Part shown: piece by piece, positions 1 through 5,494 of the stretch
Numbering within the stretch: the first letter of the stretch is position 1
How the letters are laid out: each line of letters starts with the position of its first letter
Assembly (NCBI GenBank): GCA_023336875.1
Contig: JAMBLH010000178.1
Coordinates: 1 to 13,300, forward strand
Length of the DNA stretch: 13,300 nt
Origin: Actinomycetes bacterium
GTDB lineage: Bacteria; Actinomycetota; Acidimicrobiia; Spongiisociales; UBA5794
Direction: 5' to 3'
The notes under the pieces: model-generated
The model's input: only the letters and a program-made list of their open reading frames with translations
Database searches by the model: none
Told to the model about the DNA's origin: nothing
Position numbers and translations under genes: made by a program

Positions 1-29
1 AGAACCTGAAACACCAACACCCCGAGAAA

Positions 30-73
30 CCGGAACGATGTCCTGAGCCTTATCCGGAACGATGTCCTGAGCC
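30..73. repeat. 20-bp direct repeat, two copies
   Basis: CCGGAACGATGTCCTGAGCC occurs at 30-49 and again, identically, at 54-73, with only four bases between the copies (period 24). The copies are unrelated to the period-7 array that starts a few bases downstream. Each contains GGAAC, but no CGTT follows at 16-18 bases, so these are not copies of the ECF promoter motif found elsewhere in the window. The function is unknown; the pair may be the edge of a longer tandem repeat extending outside the window. Confidence 0.85.
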
Positions 74-80
74 ATCCCCC

Positions 81-134
81 GTATGTCGTATGTCGTATGT
101 CGTATGTCGTTCTGTCGTATGTCGTTCTGTCGTG
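81..134 (+). repeat. Period-7 tandem array (GTATGTC class), array 1
   Basis: Four perfect GTATGTC units (81-108) are followed by GTTCTGTC, GTATGTC, GTTCTGTC and a partial unit. The two GTTCTGTC units are 8 bases long. The array lies in the untranslated stretch before the gene at 195, just upstream of its likely promoter. The same heptamer recurs at 5445-5472 and 7942-7976, and reversed at 4951-5022. Confidence 0.9.
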
Positions 135-158
135 TGAAGTCTGGGAGCATGAAGGCTT

Positions 159-164
159 TACAAT
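159..164 (+). promoter_or_regulatory. Probable -10 element for the gene at 195
   Basis: TACAAT at 159-164 is a near-consensus housekeeping -10. Transcription would start near 171, giving a leader of about 24 bases that carries the ribosome binding site AAGGGGAG at 181-188. No convincing -35 is visible 17 bases upstream, where the end of the repeat array approaches. Confidence 0.45.
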
Positions 165-194
165 CAGAGGCATGAACACGAAGGGGAGTTTGTC

Positions 195-1133
195 TTGACC
201 GTTGCCGTCGCGATCCTGGTTGTCATTATCGCCATCGTCTTTGTTGGTCTGATCGCGTACTTTCTCCGGAGCGCGGGGGAGTCTGCTCAGCGCTCCGTCG
301 GAGATAGTTCGCCCGTACCCAGGCGCCCCGTACCGATCGTCACCGAGTTCCATGTCAAGGGAGACACTGCAAGCACTGTCTTCGCTGTTCCGCTGGGTGA
401 CGCCGAGGCCGGCGAGCATCTCGTCGACCTTCTTTGCGCCGCAGCCGTCGAGTACGTAAGGGACAGGAGGAGCGAAGGTCTACCCCTCGACGGTGTTCTC
501 CACATAGAGGTGTCAGCCATGCGGGGCGCCACACCAGAGCTTCTCGGGACTGTTGATCTGCCCGATGCTGGCGTACTGCCTGACCGGGAAGAGAAGATAT
601 TGGTTGAGCCGTCGCATGACCCCATTGCGGCTGTGCACGACGTGATCGCTGATACCACTGTTGTCGTGCAAACGGATAGCACGACATCCCTTGAGCCCAT
701 TGCCCAGACCATTCAGCTTTCGGGTCCAACCGACGCGCATCTGCGGTCGATCGGCGTCGATCCCGAGACGATGAGTCTCGAGGATCTTGTGCTTGGGCTT
801 CTGCGACTGAGCGGGTACGACGTTCATGTCGGGAGGACGGGAATGTCCGATATCCAGGGTGGCAGAGCTGATGTCTTCGGCCTGACGAGGGATGGCAAGT
901 CGACGATACTGCTCATTCTGAGCCACGACGATGGCTCGCACCCTGAGCTCGACGATTCGGTTCTGGCGAAGTTCGCCATCGCTCTGGCGCAGTCGAGCGA
1001 TGATCAGGCGATCCTTGTCACGGACAAGTACAGCCCCTATTCGATGTACGAGCGCGAGAAGCGCGACCCGCGGTGTACCTACATCACCCGCGAACGATTG
1101 CAAGCGTTCGTCGACTCATTTGGGCTTACATAG
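195..1133 (+). CDS. Membrane-anchored protein with a possible degenerate restriction-endonuclease-like C-terminal domain
   Basis: I do not recognise this 312-residue protein by name. It starts at a TTG codon 6 bases after the ribosome binding site AAGGGGAG (181-188). Residues 3-24 form one hydrophobic helix, followed by a short Arg-rich stretch, so the bulk is probably cytoplasmic. Residues about 180-312 form a separate domain. Its pattern LEDLVLGLLRLSGYDV, then an Asp in ADVFGL, a hydrophobic strand and a final helix resembles Mrr-type PD-(D/E)XK folds. The usual Gln-x-Lys is replaced by Leu-Ser-His, so nuclease activity is doubtful. The middle region (about 50-170) matches nothing I know. 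It lies 51 bases upstream of tatA in the same direction and could be cotranscribed. The CDS is secure; the fold is a guess. Confidence 0.8.
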   Translation: MTVAVAILVVIIAIVFVGLIAYFLRSAGESAQRSVGDSSPVPRRPVPIVTEFHVKGDTASTVFAVPLGDAEAGEHLVDLLCAAAVEYVRDRRSEGLPLDGVLHIEVSAMRGATPELLGTVDLPDAGVLPDREEKILVEPSHDPIAAVHDVIADTTVVVQTDSTTSLEPIAQTIQLSGPTDAHLRSIGVDPETMSLEDLVLGLLRLSGYDVHVGRTGMSDIQGGRADVFGLTRDGKSTILLILSHDDGSHPELDDSVLAKFAIALAQSSDDQAILVTDKYSPYSMYEREKRDPRCTYITRERLQAFVDSFGLT

Positions 1134-1184
1134 TCACCGAAAGAGATAATCCGAGTACACTGCAACTCAGGAAAGGAATCCGCG

Positions 1185-1388
1185 ATGCTTGCATTTATCA
1201 AGAACATTGGCGGTCCCGAGCTGATCATCGTCCTTGTGGTGGTGCTGTTGGTGTTCGGAGCTGCAAAACTCCCCCAACTGGCTCGCTCTCTTGGTGCTTC
1301 TGCAAAGGAGTTCAAGAAGGGCGTTGATGAAGGCATTGACGACGATGGAGCCGACGAGGCTGCAGACGCTGAAGACTCCGCTACCTAG
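1185..1388 (+). CDS. tatA: Sec-independent protein translocase subunit TatA
   Basis: This 67-residue protein is the pore-forming TatA component of twin-arginine export, which moves folded proteins across the cytoplasmic membrane. The short N-terminal membrane helix (about residues 10-24, starting at GPELIIV) is followed by the hallmark FGAAKLPQLARSLG hinge and amphipathic helix. An acidic, Asp/Glu-rich tail ends the protein. The FGxxKLP...RSLG pattern and the short length favour TatA/TatE over TatB, although actinobacterial TatB genes also occur in SigE/HtrA neighbourhoods. ATG at 1185 is preceded by AGGAAAGGA (1169-1177). tatB and tatC are not in the window. The sigma-factor operon begins 62 bases downstream with its own promoter motif in the gap. 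Confidence 0.93.
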   Translation: MLAFIKNIGGPELIIVLVVVLLVFGAAKLPQLARSLGASAKEFKKGVDEGIDDDGADEAADAEDSAT

Positions 1389-1412
1389 GTAGACCTGTCT
1401 GGGTAGAACTTC

Positions 1413-1438
1413 GGAACTCACATCACGTTCATGGCGTT
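1413..1438 (+). promoter_or_regulatory. ECF-type (SigE-like) promoter of the sigma-factor operon
   Basis: GGAAC at 1413-1417 is followed after exactly 17 bases by CGTT at 1435-1438. This matches the known -35 GGAAC and -10 CGTT-type elements used by SigE/SigH-class ECF factors. It ends 12 bases before the ATG at 1451, so the transcript leader would be very short. An identical arrangement precedes an internal start of htrA. Autoregulation of ECF operons is common, so the sigma factor encoded just downstream is the likely user. Confidence 0.75.
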
Positions 1439-1450
1439 ATACCGGACGAG

Positions 1451-1969
1451 ATGGGGACCATGGCCGAGAATCCAACGCTTACTTGGGAAGATGTTGCGCA
1501 CAGATACGGGCGCAAGATTTATTCGTTCGCGTACCGCCTCACCGGCAACCCTGACGATGCTGCTGATCTCGTACAAGAAGTGCTCCTCAAGGTGCGAAAA
1601 GGACTCGACTCCTATTCGCCTGGTTCGTTCGAGGGCTGGCTTTGGCGGATAACCCGAAACACCTTCCTCGACGGCGTCCGCAAGAAACAACGTCGGCCAA
1701 CGACTCCTCTACCAGAGGGTGATCACATCGACATCGGCGCTTCACCCTCACCTGATGAGGTGCTCGCGTCGGTCCGTCTCTCCGATGACGTACAGGCTGC
1801 GCTCCTTAAGCTTCCCTATGACTTCAGAGAGGCCGTTGTCCTGTGCGACGTTGTCGGCCTCACCTATGAGGAGATAGCAGACGCGGCAGACGTGCCTGTG
1901 GGGACTGTGCGTTCAAGGATCCACAGGGGCCGCTCCATGCTTAGAGGATTGCTGACATGGCCAGTGTGA
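1451..1969 (+). CDS. sigE: ECF-family RNA polymerase sigma factor (SigE/RpoE-like)
   Basis: A 172-residue sigma-70 factor with only regions 2 and 4, as in group 4 (ECF) factors. Region 2 spans about residues 15-84 and contains the core-binding DDAADLVQEVLLKV helix (35-48) and the -10 recognition stretch ending in DGVRKKQRRP. Region 4 spans about 112-168 with the helix-turn-helix LTYEEIADAADVPVGTVRSR. A linker of about 27 residues separates them. The start could be 1451 or the second in-frame ATG at 1460; neither has a strong ribosome binding site, as expected if the ECF promoter at 1413-1438 gives an almost leaderless message. The 3' end overlaps the anti-sigma gene by 13 bases, so translation is probably coupled. 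Order and partners match rpoE-rseA-rseB systems that answer envelope damage. Confidence 0.93.
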   Translation: MGTMAENPTLTWEDVAHRYGRKIYSFAYRLTGNPDDAADLVQEVLLKVRKGLDSYSPGSFEGWLWRITRNTFLDGVRKKQRRPTTPLPEGDHIDIGASPSPDEVLASVRLSDDVQAALLKLPYDFREAVVLCDVVGLTYEEIADAADVPVGTVRSRIHRGRSMLRGLLTWPV

Positions 1970-2565
1970 ATCGTGTGAACGAACATCTCTCGATGCTGAT
2001 GTCCTGCTACCTCGACGGCGCGCTCACGCCAAGGGAGTTGGATGAGGTTGTGTTCGCTCTTGAAACGGACGAGACAGCAATCGCGGAGTTTCGTCGGATC
2101 CAGGAAGTCCGGCGGACGATGCGGCTGCTACCCCTTCTTGATGTCCCGGCGTATCTGCTCCCAGGAGATCACCTGAACGAGCAACTCTCCGCATACCTGG
2201 ACGGTGAGCTTGCAACGCTCGAGATGCCAGTTGTGTCAGCGCATCTTGCTACGTGCATGGAATGTCGGCGTGATCTCGCTGAACTCGACAAGAGCCGAAT
2301 CGCGGTCAGAGCCCTGCCGGGTCTGGAGCCGCCAGAATTTCTCGATGTTCACCGCGACGTCAAGCAGCACCGCCGCCGCGGATTGAGAACGGCCATCGCG
2401 GTCGCGTCAGGCGTTGCCGCGGTCACTCTCGCGTTCACGGTGGGTCCCCTGGCCAGTGAGCAAACACCAGTGGCGGTGAGCATCGGCGACCTGCAATCCC
2501 GCCACACAGCGGTCGCATCGGTTTCCTCCGGTGCAGTTGCCGTCCAGGTGTCGGCGACGCCATGA
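1957..2565 (+). CDS. Membrane-bound zinc-containing anti-sigma factor (RseA-like)
   Basis: This 202-residue protein should hold the preceding sigma factor at the membrane. Residues 72-110 form a zinc-binding anti-sigma (ZAS) domain: His72, the LSAYLDGEL helix, then HLATCMEC giving His96-x3-Cys100-x2-Cys103. Residues 10-60 look like a second, degenerate copy (HLSMLMSCYLDGAL) without the zinc ligands. A membrane helix occupies about 143-163 after a basic HRRRG stretch, leaving an outer tail of about 40 residues, where an RseB-type partner could bind. ATG 1957 overlaps the sigma gene by 13 bases; GTG 1966, overlapping its stop, is an alternative. The stop overlaps the next ATG as ATGA. Release would normally require proteolysis of this protein. 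Confidence 0.9.
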   Translation: MASVNRVNEHLSMLMSCYLDGALTPRELDEVVFALETDETAIAEFRRIQEVRRTMRLLPLLDVPAYLLPGDHLNEQLSAYLDGELATLEMPVVSAHLATCMECRRDLAELDKSRIAVRALPGLEPPEFLDVHRDVKQHRRRGLRTAIAVASGVAAVTLAFTVGPLASEQTPVAVSIGDLQSRHTAVASVSSGAVAVQVSATP

Positions 2566-3500
2566 CCTTTGCACGCCGTTTGGTGCTGGTTGGCGCATCA
2601 GCGATTCTCGTGTTTGTGGTTCCTGTAGGTGGCGCGGTCGCGGGTGAACTTGAACACGTGCTCGATGAGGCGAACGAATCGACCTATACAGCAACACGCC
2701 TAATCGTGTCCATGTGGGGAGGCCAGACGAACGTCAGCAGGGAGTACGTTGAACGGGCGAATGGCATGGAGATGGTGAAGCGAGACTCAGACTGGTCAAT
2801 GGCTGGCAATGGGAAAGCTGCATCAATGGGTGACAAACCCACGGGCGTCACATTTCTCACCGATGCCCATGGTGAGGAAACGAACCGATACACGGTCGTT
2901 GCACGGTCCAACGTGAACCACATGTCGAGACCATCCCGGATCATCGAAGTGATGGAGGGAGACATCCTTCGTGCGTCGCTGGTCGTGGACGACCGTTCGG
3001 GTGCCTTGTTGATACAGGAGTTGTACGACGAAGGCGGCGACATGTACCGCCGAACGACGCTTTCTGACTTCAGGGCATACCGCACGTATGAGGCTCCAAT
3101 GGATGAGTCCGATGTGCCCATGGAGATCGTGATGCACGAGGAATCGGAACTCGTGCCCGAGGATGCTGGTGGGTACCGGCTCGTCGATGCCTTCAGCGGC
3201 CCCGGTGGATCGGAACAGGGCTACTTCACTGACGGTCTTTTCCGGTTCTCACTCTTCGTCCTAGACCGAAGAACGATCGTATCGGGGTTCGAGGACTCGA
3301 ACGTCTTTCTCACGGGATCAGGCGTCTATGACATGGTCGCCACACCTCAGGCCGTGCGTGTTCACTGGAGCGACGGTTCGAATGAGTACGTCCTGGTTGG
3401 CGACGTCCCGCCCGACCATCTCCGTGACATCCTTGCTGAGTTGCCAGATCCAAGGTCGGGCGGCATGTGGGCCAGATGGTGGCAGAGATTATTTGGCTAG
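2562..3500 (+). CDS. rseB: RseB/MucB-like periplasmic regulator of the sigma/anti-sigma pair
   Basis: An exported 312-residue protein. Residues 1-27 are a signal peptide (MTFARR, hydrophobic core, GAVA before Gly28). The body follows E. coli RseB from memory: an N-terminal LolA-like lipoprotein-binding domain (about 30-175) with VVDDRSGALLIQELYDEGGD near its end, and a C-terminal domain (about 205-296). There YFTDGLFRFSLFV (221-233) matches RseB YSDGLFSFSVNV, and VGDVPPDHLRDIL matches VGELPPQTAKRI. In E. coli, RseB binds the outer domain of RseA and blocks its cleavage until it senses lipoprotein or LPS intermediates. The start overlaps the anti-sigma stop as ATGA. The extra tail after 300 (MWARWWQRLFG) is unusual. 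The ligand is unknown here. Confidence 0.85.
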   Translation: MTFARRLVLVGASAILVFVVPVGGAVAGELEHVLDEANESTYTATRLIVSMWGGQTNVSREYVERANGMEMVKRDSDWSMAGNGKAASMGDKPTGVTFLTDAHGEETNRYTVVARSNVNHMSRPSRIIEVMEGDILRASLVVDDRSGALLIQELYDEGGDMYRRTTLSDFRAYRTYEAPMDESDVPMEIVMHEESELVPEDAGGYRLVDAFSGPGGSEQGYFTDGLFRFSLFVLDRRTIVSGFEDSNVFLTGSGVYDMVATPQAVRVHWSDGSNEYVLVGDVPPDHLRDILAELPDPRSGGMWARWWQRLFG

Positions 3501-3740
3501 GAGCCTGGGTCAGTATGGGGGTGTGTGACTTGGCGATCAGGCGCACCAGTCGCAAAGGGCGAGGTTTCGCCACTCCTTGTGGGGGACTGAGACCACAGCG
3601 AGTGGTGATGCGTGTTCGTCAGGGCGTGCGCATCCGATACGGACCCATGCTCCTAGGGAGTAGACGGTCGAGCGGCGGCCCCAGACGGTCCACAGGAATG
3701 CTCAGGATGACCGAAAGTGCAACAGCGCACAGTTCTCCTT
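3501..3740. other. Convergent intergenic region with small hairpins
   Basis: These 240 bases separate the end of the rseB-like gene from the end of the acyl-CoA dehydrogenase gene on the opposite strand. I see no credible gene. Small stems are present, for example GGCGA/TCGCC around 3557-3571 and CCAC/GTGG just after it, but neither is followed by a T-tract, so I do not call an intrinsic terminator. Confidence 0.4.
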
Positions 3741-4943
3741 CTATCGGCGGAGCTCGCGGCGTGCAATGACCATCTTGTGAACCTCGTCCGGCCCATCAGC
3801 AAGCTGGAGCGTTCGCATATTGGCCCACATACCCGCGAGAGGTGTGTCATTGCTGACGCCCATGCCTCCATGGACCTGGATGGCTTTGTCGATCACCCAA
3901 ATGGCGGTCCGCGGCGCCACGACCTTGATCGCGGACACCTCCTGTCGCGCTGCTCTGTTCCCCTCCGTGTCGATTAGCCATGCGGCTCGGAGCACGAGGA
4001 GCCTTGCCTGGTCGATCCGCAGCCTCGACTCGGCAATCCAATCCTGGACCACGCCCTTGTCGGCGATCGTCGAGCCGAACGCGGTACGGGATTTGGCTCG
4101 TTCGATCATCATCGAGAGGGCTCGCTCTGCTTGGCCTATCGCCCTCATCGTGTGATGAATACGCCCTGGTCCCAGACGGGCTTGCGCAATCATGTAGCCA
4201 TCGCCTGCTTCTGCGATCATGTTCGAGGCAGGGACGCGGACATCGTGGTAGGTGACCTCGGCATGCCCCCCTCTGTGGTTGTACCCGAACACGGGTAGGT
4301 CTCTGACCACCTCGACTCCTTCAGCATCCATTGGAACAAGGATCATGGAGTAGCGACTCTTGGGTGGGGCGTCCGGATCGGTCACGCCCATGAAGATCGA
4401 GACCTTCGAGTCCTTTGAAATGGCACCAGTTGACCACCACTTCGTTCCGGAGATGATGTAGTCGTCGCCATCGCGGACAACCGAGGCCTCGAGGTTCCGA
4501 GGATCAGATGACGCAACTGCTGGTTCCGTCATTCCGAAGTTTGATCGGATTTCGCCTTCGAGCAGCGGGATCAACCAACGCTCCTTCTGCTCCGGCGTAC
4601 CGAACATGTGGAGTACTTCCATATTCCCCGTATCCGGCGCTGAGCAGTTGGTCGCCTCGGGCGCGATCTCGATCACGTGGCCCATGATCTCAGCCAATGG
4701 GGCATATTCCGTATTGGAGAGGCCTGCACCGTATTCGTCATCAGGAAGAAAGAGGTTCCACAGGCCCCGCTCCCTCGCAATTCGCTTGAGTTCCGCCATC
4801 TCGGGTGGAGCCTCAACGGGATCCTCGATACCCGCCATCTGACGTTCGTGGATCACCGCCTCCGCCGGATAGATGAACTCATCCATGAAGGTGAGCAGCT
4901 GTTCCTGGTATTCGAGCGAGCGCTGTGTGTGTGAGAAGTTCAT
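3741..4943 (-). CDS. Acyl-CoA dehydrogenase (ACAD10/11-like)
   Basis: A 400-residue FAD-dependent enzyme that introduces the alpha,beta double bond into an acyl-CoA, passing electrons to electron-transfer flavoprotein. The N-terminal helical domain, central beta domain (NFGMTEPAVASSDPRNLEAS, ISGTKWWSTGA) and C-terminal helical domain are complete. The ending LADGPDEVHKMVIARRELRR is typical of the ACAD10/11 branch; Asp383 lies where medium-chain enzymes carry the catalytic Glu of YEGTS, as usual in this branch. The reading frame stays open to 5141, but the extension only translates the repeat array and overlaps the next gene, so ATG 4943 is the start. There is no Shine-Dalgarno; TACTGT lies 7 bases before the ATG, suggesting a leaderless message. 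Substrate length cannot be read from the sequence. Confidence 0.93.
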   Translation of the reverse strand: MNFSHTQRSLEYQEQLLTFMDEFIYPAEAVIHERQMAGIEDPVEAPPEMAELKRIARERGLWNLFLPDDEYGAGLSNTEYAPLAEIMGHVIEIAPEATNCSAPDTGNMEVLHMFGTPEQKERWLIPLLEGEIRSNFGMTEPAVASSDPRNLEASVVRDGDDYIISGTKWWSTGAISKDSKVSIFMGVTDPDAPPKSRYSMILVPMDAEGVEVVRDLPVFGYNHRGGHAEVTYHDVRVPASNMIAEAGDGYMIAQARLGPGRIHHTMRAIGQAERALSMMIERAKSRTAFGSTIADKGVVQDWIAESRLRIDQARLLVLRAAWLIDTEGNRAARQEVSAIKVVAPRTAIWVIDKAIQVHGGMGVSNDTPLAGMWANMRTLQLADGPDEVHKMVIARRELRR

Positions 4944-4950
4944 GGGGTAG

Positions 4951-4956
4951 ACAGTA
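4951..4956 (-). promoter_or_regulatory. Possible -10 element for a leaderless acyl-CoA dehydrogenase transcript
   Basis: On the minus strand TACTGT is followed by 7 bases and then the ATG at 4943. This fits the TAnnnT -10 placed 6-8 bases before a leaderless start, common in actinobacteria. The hexamer lies inside the first unit of the period-7 array. The thiolase gene shows the same hexamer at almost the same distance. Confidence 0.4.
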
Positions 4957-5022
4957 GACACTTGACGAGACACAGGAGCCACCACGCACGACCCACGACG
5001 TACGACCCACGACGTACGACAT
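4951..5022 (-). repeat. Period-7 tandem array, array 2 (reverse orientation)
   Basis: The stretch reads in 7-base steps on the plus strand: ACAGTAG, ACACTTG, ACGAGAC, then degenerate units, ending with alternating CCACGAC and GTACGAC. The last part is also a period-14 repeat: CCCACGACGTACGAC at 4992-5006 and 5006-5020. It is the reverse orientation of the GTATGTC/GTACGTC arrays. CACGACGTACGACAT (5008-5022) is the exact inverse of 5454-5468, on the far side of the four-helix-bundle gene. Confidence 0.85.
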
Positions 5023-5468
5023 CGGAAGTCGGGCTCACGTTCATCTTGAAACCGATACAGCAATGCCATACAACGCTGTTGTGCACAACTACCAACGACT
5101 CCAGATCTACGAATTCTCGCTGAGGATTGCGGAAGACACATATGCGCTTACGCGCAAGCTCCCAAATTCTGAACGGTGGGGTATTGGTCAGCAAATGAAC
5201 CGGTCGGCGGTTTCGATTGTTTCGAACATCGCTGAGGGAGCTGGTCGTGGCGATGATCGCGACTTCGCCCGTTTCCTTCGCATTGCGCGTGGCTCGGCAA
5301 GCGAGCTTGAAGCACAAGCAGAACTCGGCACGCGGCTTGGATTCTTCGACAGGTCTGAGACTCACGACTTTCGCGATCGAATCGAACGAATCAAATCTTC
5401 GATCACGAGACTCGAGCTTCGGCTACAAGGTGAGTAGTGCCGCTGCTTGTCGTATGTCGTACGTCGTG
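5008..5468. mobile_element. Putative cassette: inverted repeat, S23-family gene, inverted repeat
   Basis: CACGACGTACGACAT at 5008-5022 and its exact reverse complement at 5454-5468 frame the S23-family gene (5063-5437) closely, 40 bases before its start and 16 after its stop. Each arm sits within a longer period-7 array of matching orientation. There is no transposase and I could not identify a target-site duplication. Calling it mobile is an inference. The alternative is a chance insertion of a repeat family on both sides of an ordinary gene. Confidence 0.4.
5063..5437 (+). CDS. Four-helix-bundle protein of the S23/IVP (23S rRNA intervening sequence) family
   Basis: This 124-residue protein belongs to the family first seen in intervening sequences of 23S rRNA genes (TIGR02436-like), related in fold to Avd of diversity-generating retroelements. 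The signature is clear: LQIYEFSLRIAEDTYALTRKLP, then GIGQQMNRSAVSIVSNIAEGAGRG (helix 2 with the SNIAEG motif), FARFLRIARGSASELEAQAELGTRLGF and a last amphipathic helix. The full family length is present. The cellular role of the family is not established. It is the only plus-strand gene among minus-strand neighbours and is framed by opposed period-7 arrays with a 15-bp perfect inverted repeat. An intrinsic terminator follows. No Shine-Dalgarno precedes ATG 5063. No rRNA or reverse transcriptase is nearby. Confidence 0.93.
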   Translation: MPYNAVVHNYQRLQIYEFSLRIAEDTYALTRKLPNSERWGIGQQMNRSAVSIVSNIAEGAGRGDDRDFARFLRIARGSASELEAQAELGTRLGFFDRSETHDFRDRIERIKSSITRLELRLQGE

Positions 5469-5472
5469 AGTC
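5445..5472 (+). repeat. Period-7 tandem array, array 3
   Basis: Four units: GCTTGTC, GTATGTC, GTACGTC, GTGAGTC. It starts 7 bases after the stop of the S23-family gene and runs directly into the terminator hairpin at 5473. Its core is the reverse complement of the end of array 2. Confidence 0.85.
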
Positions 5473-5494
5473 AGCGGAGCTCTGCTCCGCTTTT
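5473..5494 (+). terminator. Intrinsic terminator of the S23-family gene
   Basis: AGCGGAGC (5473-5480) pairs perfectly with GCTCCGCT (5484-5491) around the loop TCT and runs into TTTT (5491-5494). The polarity fits the plus-strand gene ending at 5437. The T-tract overlaps the stop codon of the phoU-like gene on the other strand. On that strand there is no T-run after the hairpin, so it is weaker there. Confidence 0.75.

Noticed and set aside
81..134. CRISPR array
   Set aside because: Units are 7-8 bases and directly adjacent, with no unique spacers and no cas genes.
1381..1392. CTACCTAGGTAG palindrome as a tatA terminator
   Set aside because: The loop would be too small, there is no T-tract, and it spans the tatA stop codon; probably chance.
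3467..3769. A 100-codon plus-strand open frame between rseB and the acyl-CoA dehydrogenase
   Set aside because: It overlaps both neighbours, has low-complexity Arg/Gly/Ser composition and no ribosome binding site.
4944..5141. A 66-residue N-terminal extension of the acyl-CoA dehydrogenase
   Set aside because: It translates the period-7 array, has no family similarity, and overlaps the S23-family gene; ATG 4943 gives the normal length of about 400 residues.
5063..5437. Diversity-generating retroelement (Avd-like protein)
   Set aside because: No reverse transcriptase, template/variable repeat pair or target protein lies nearby; the S23/IVP family is the simpler call.
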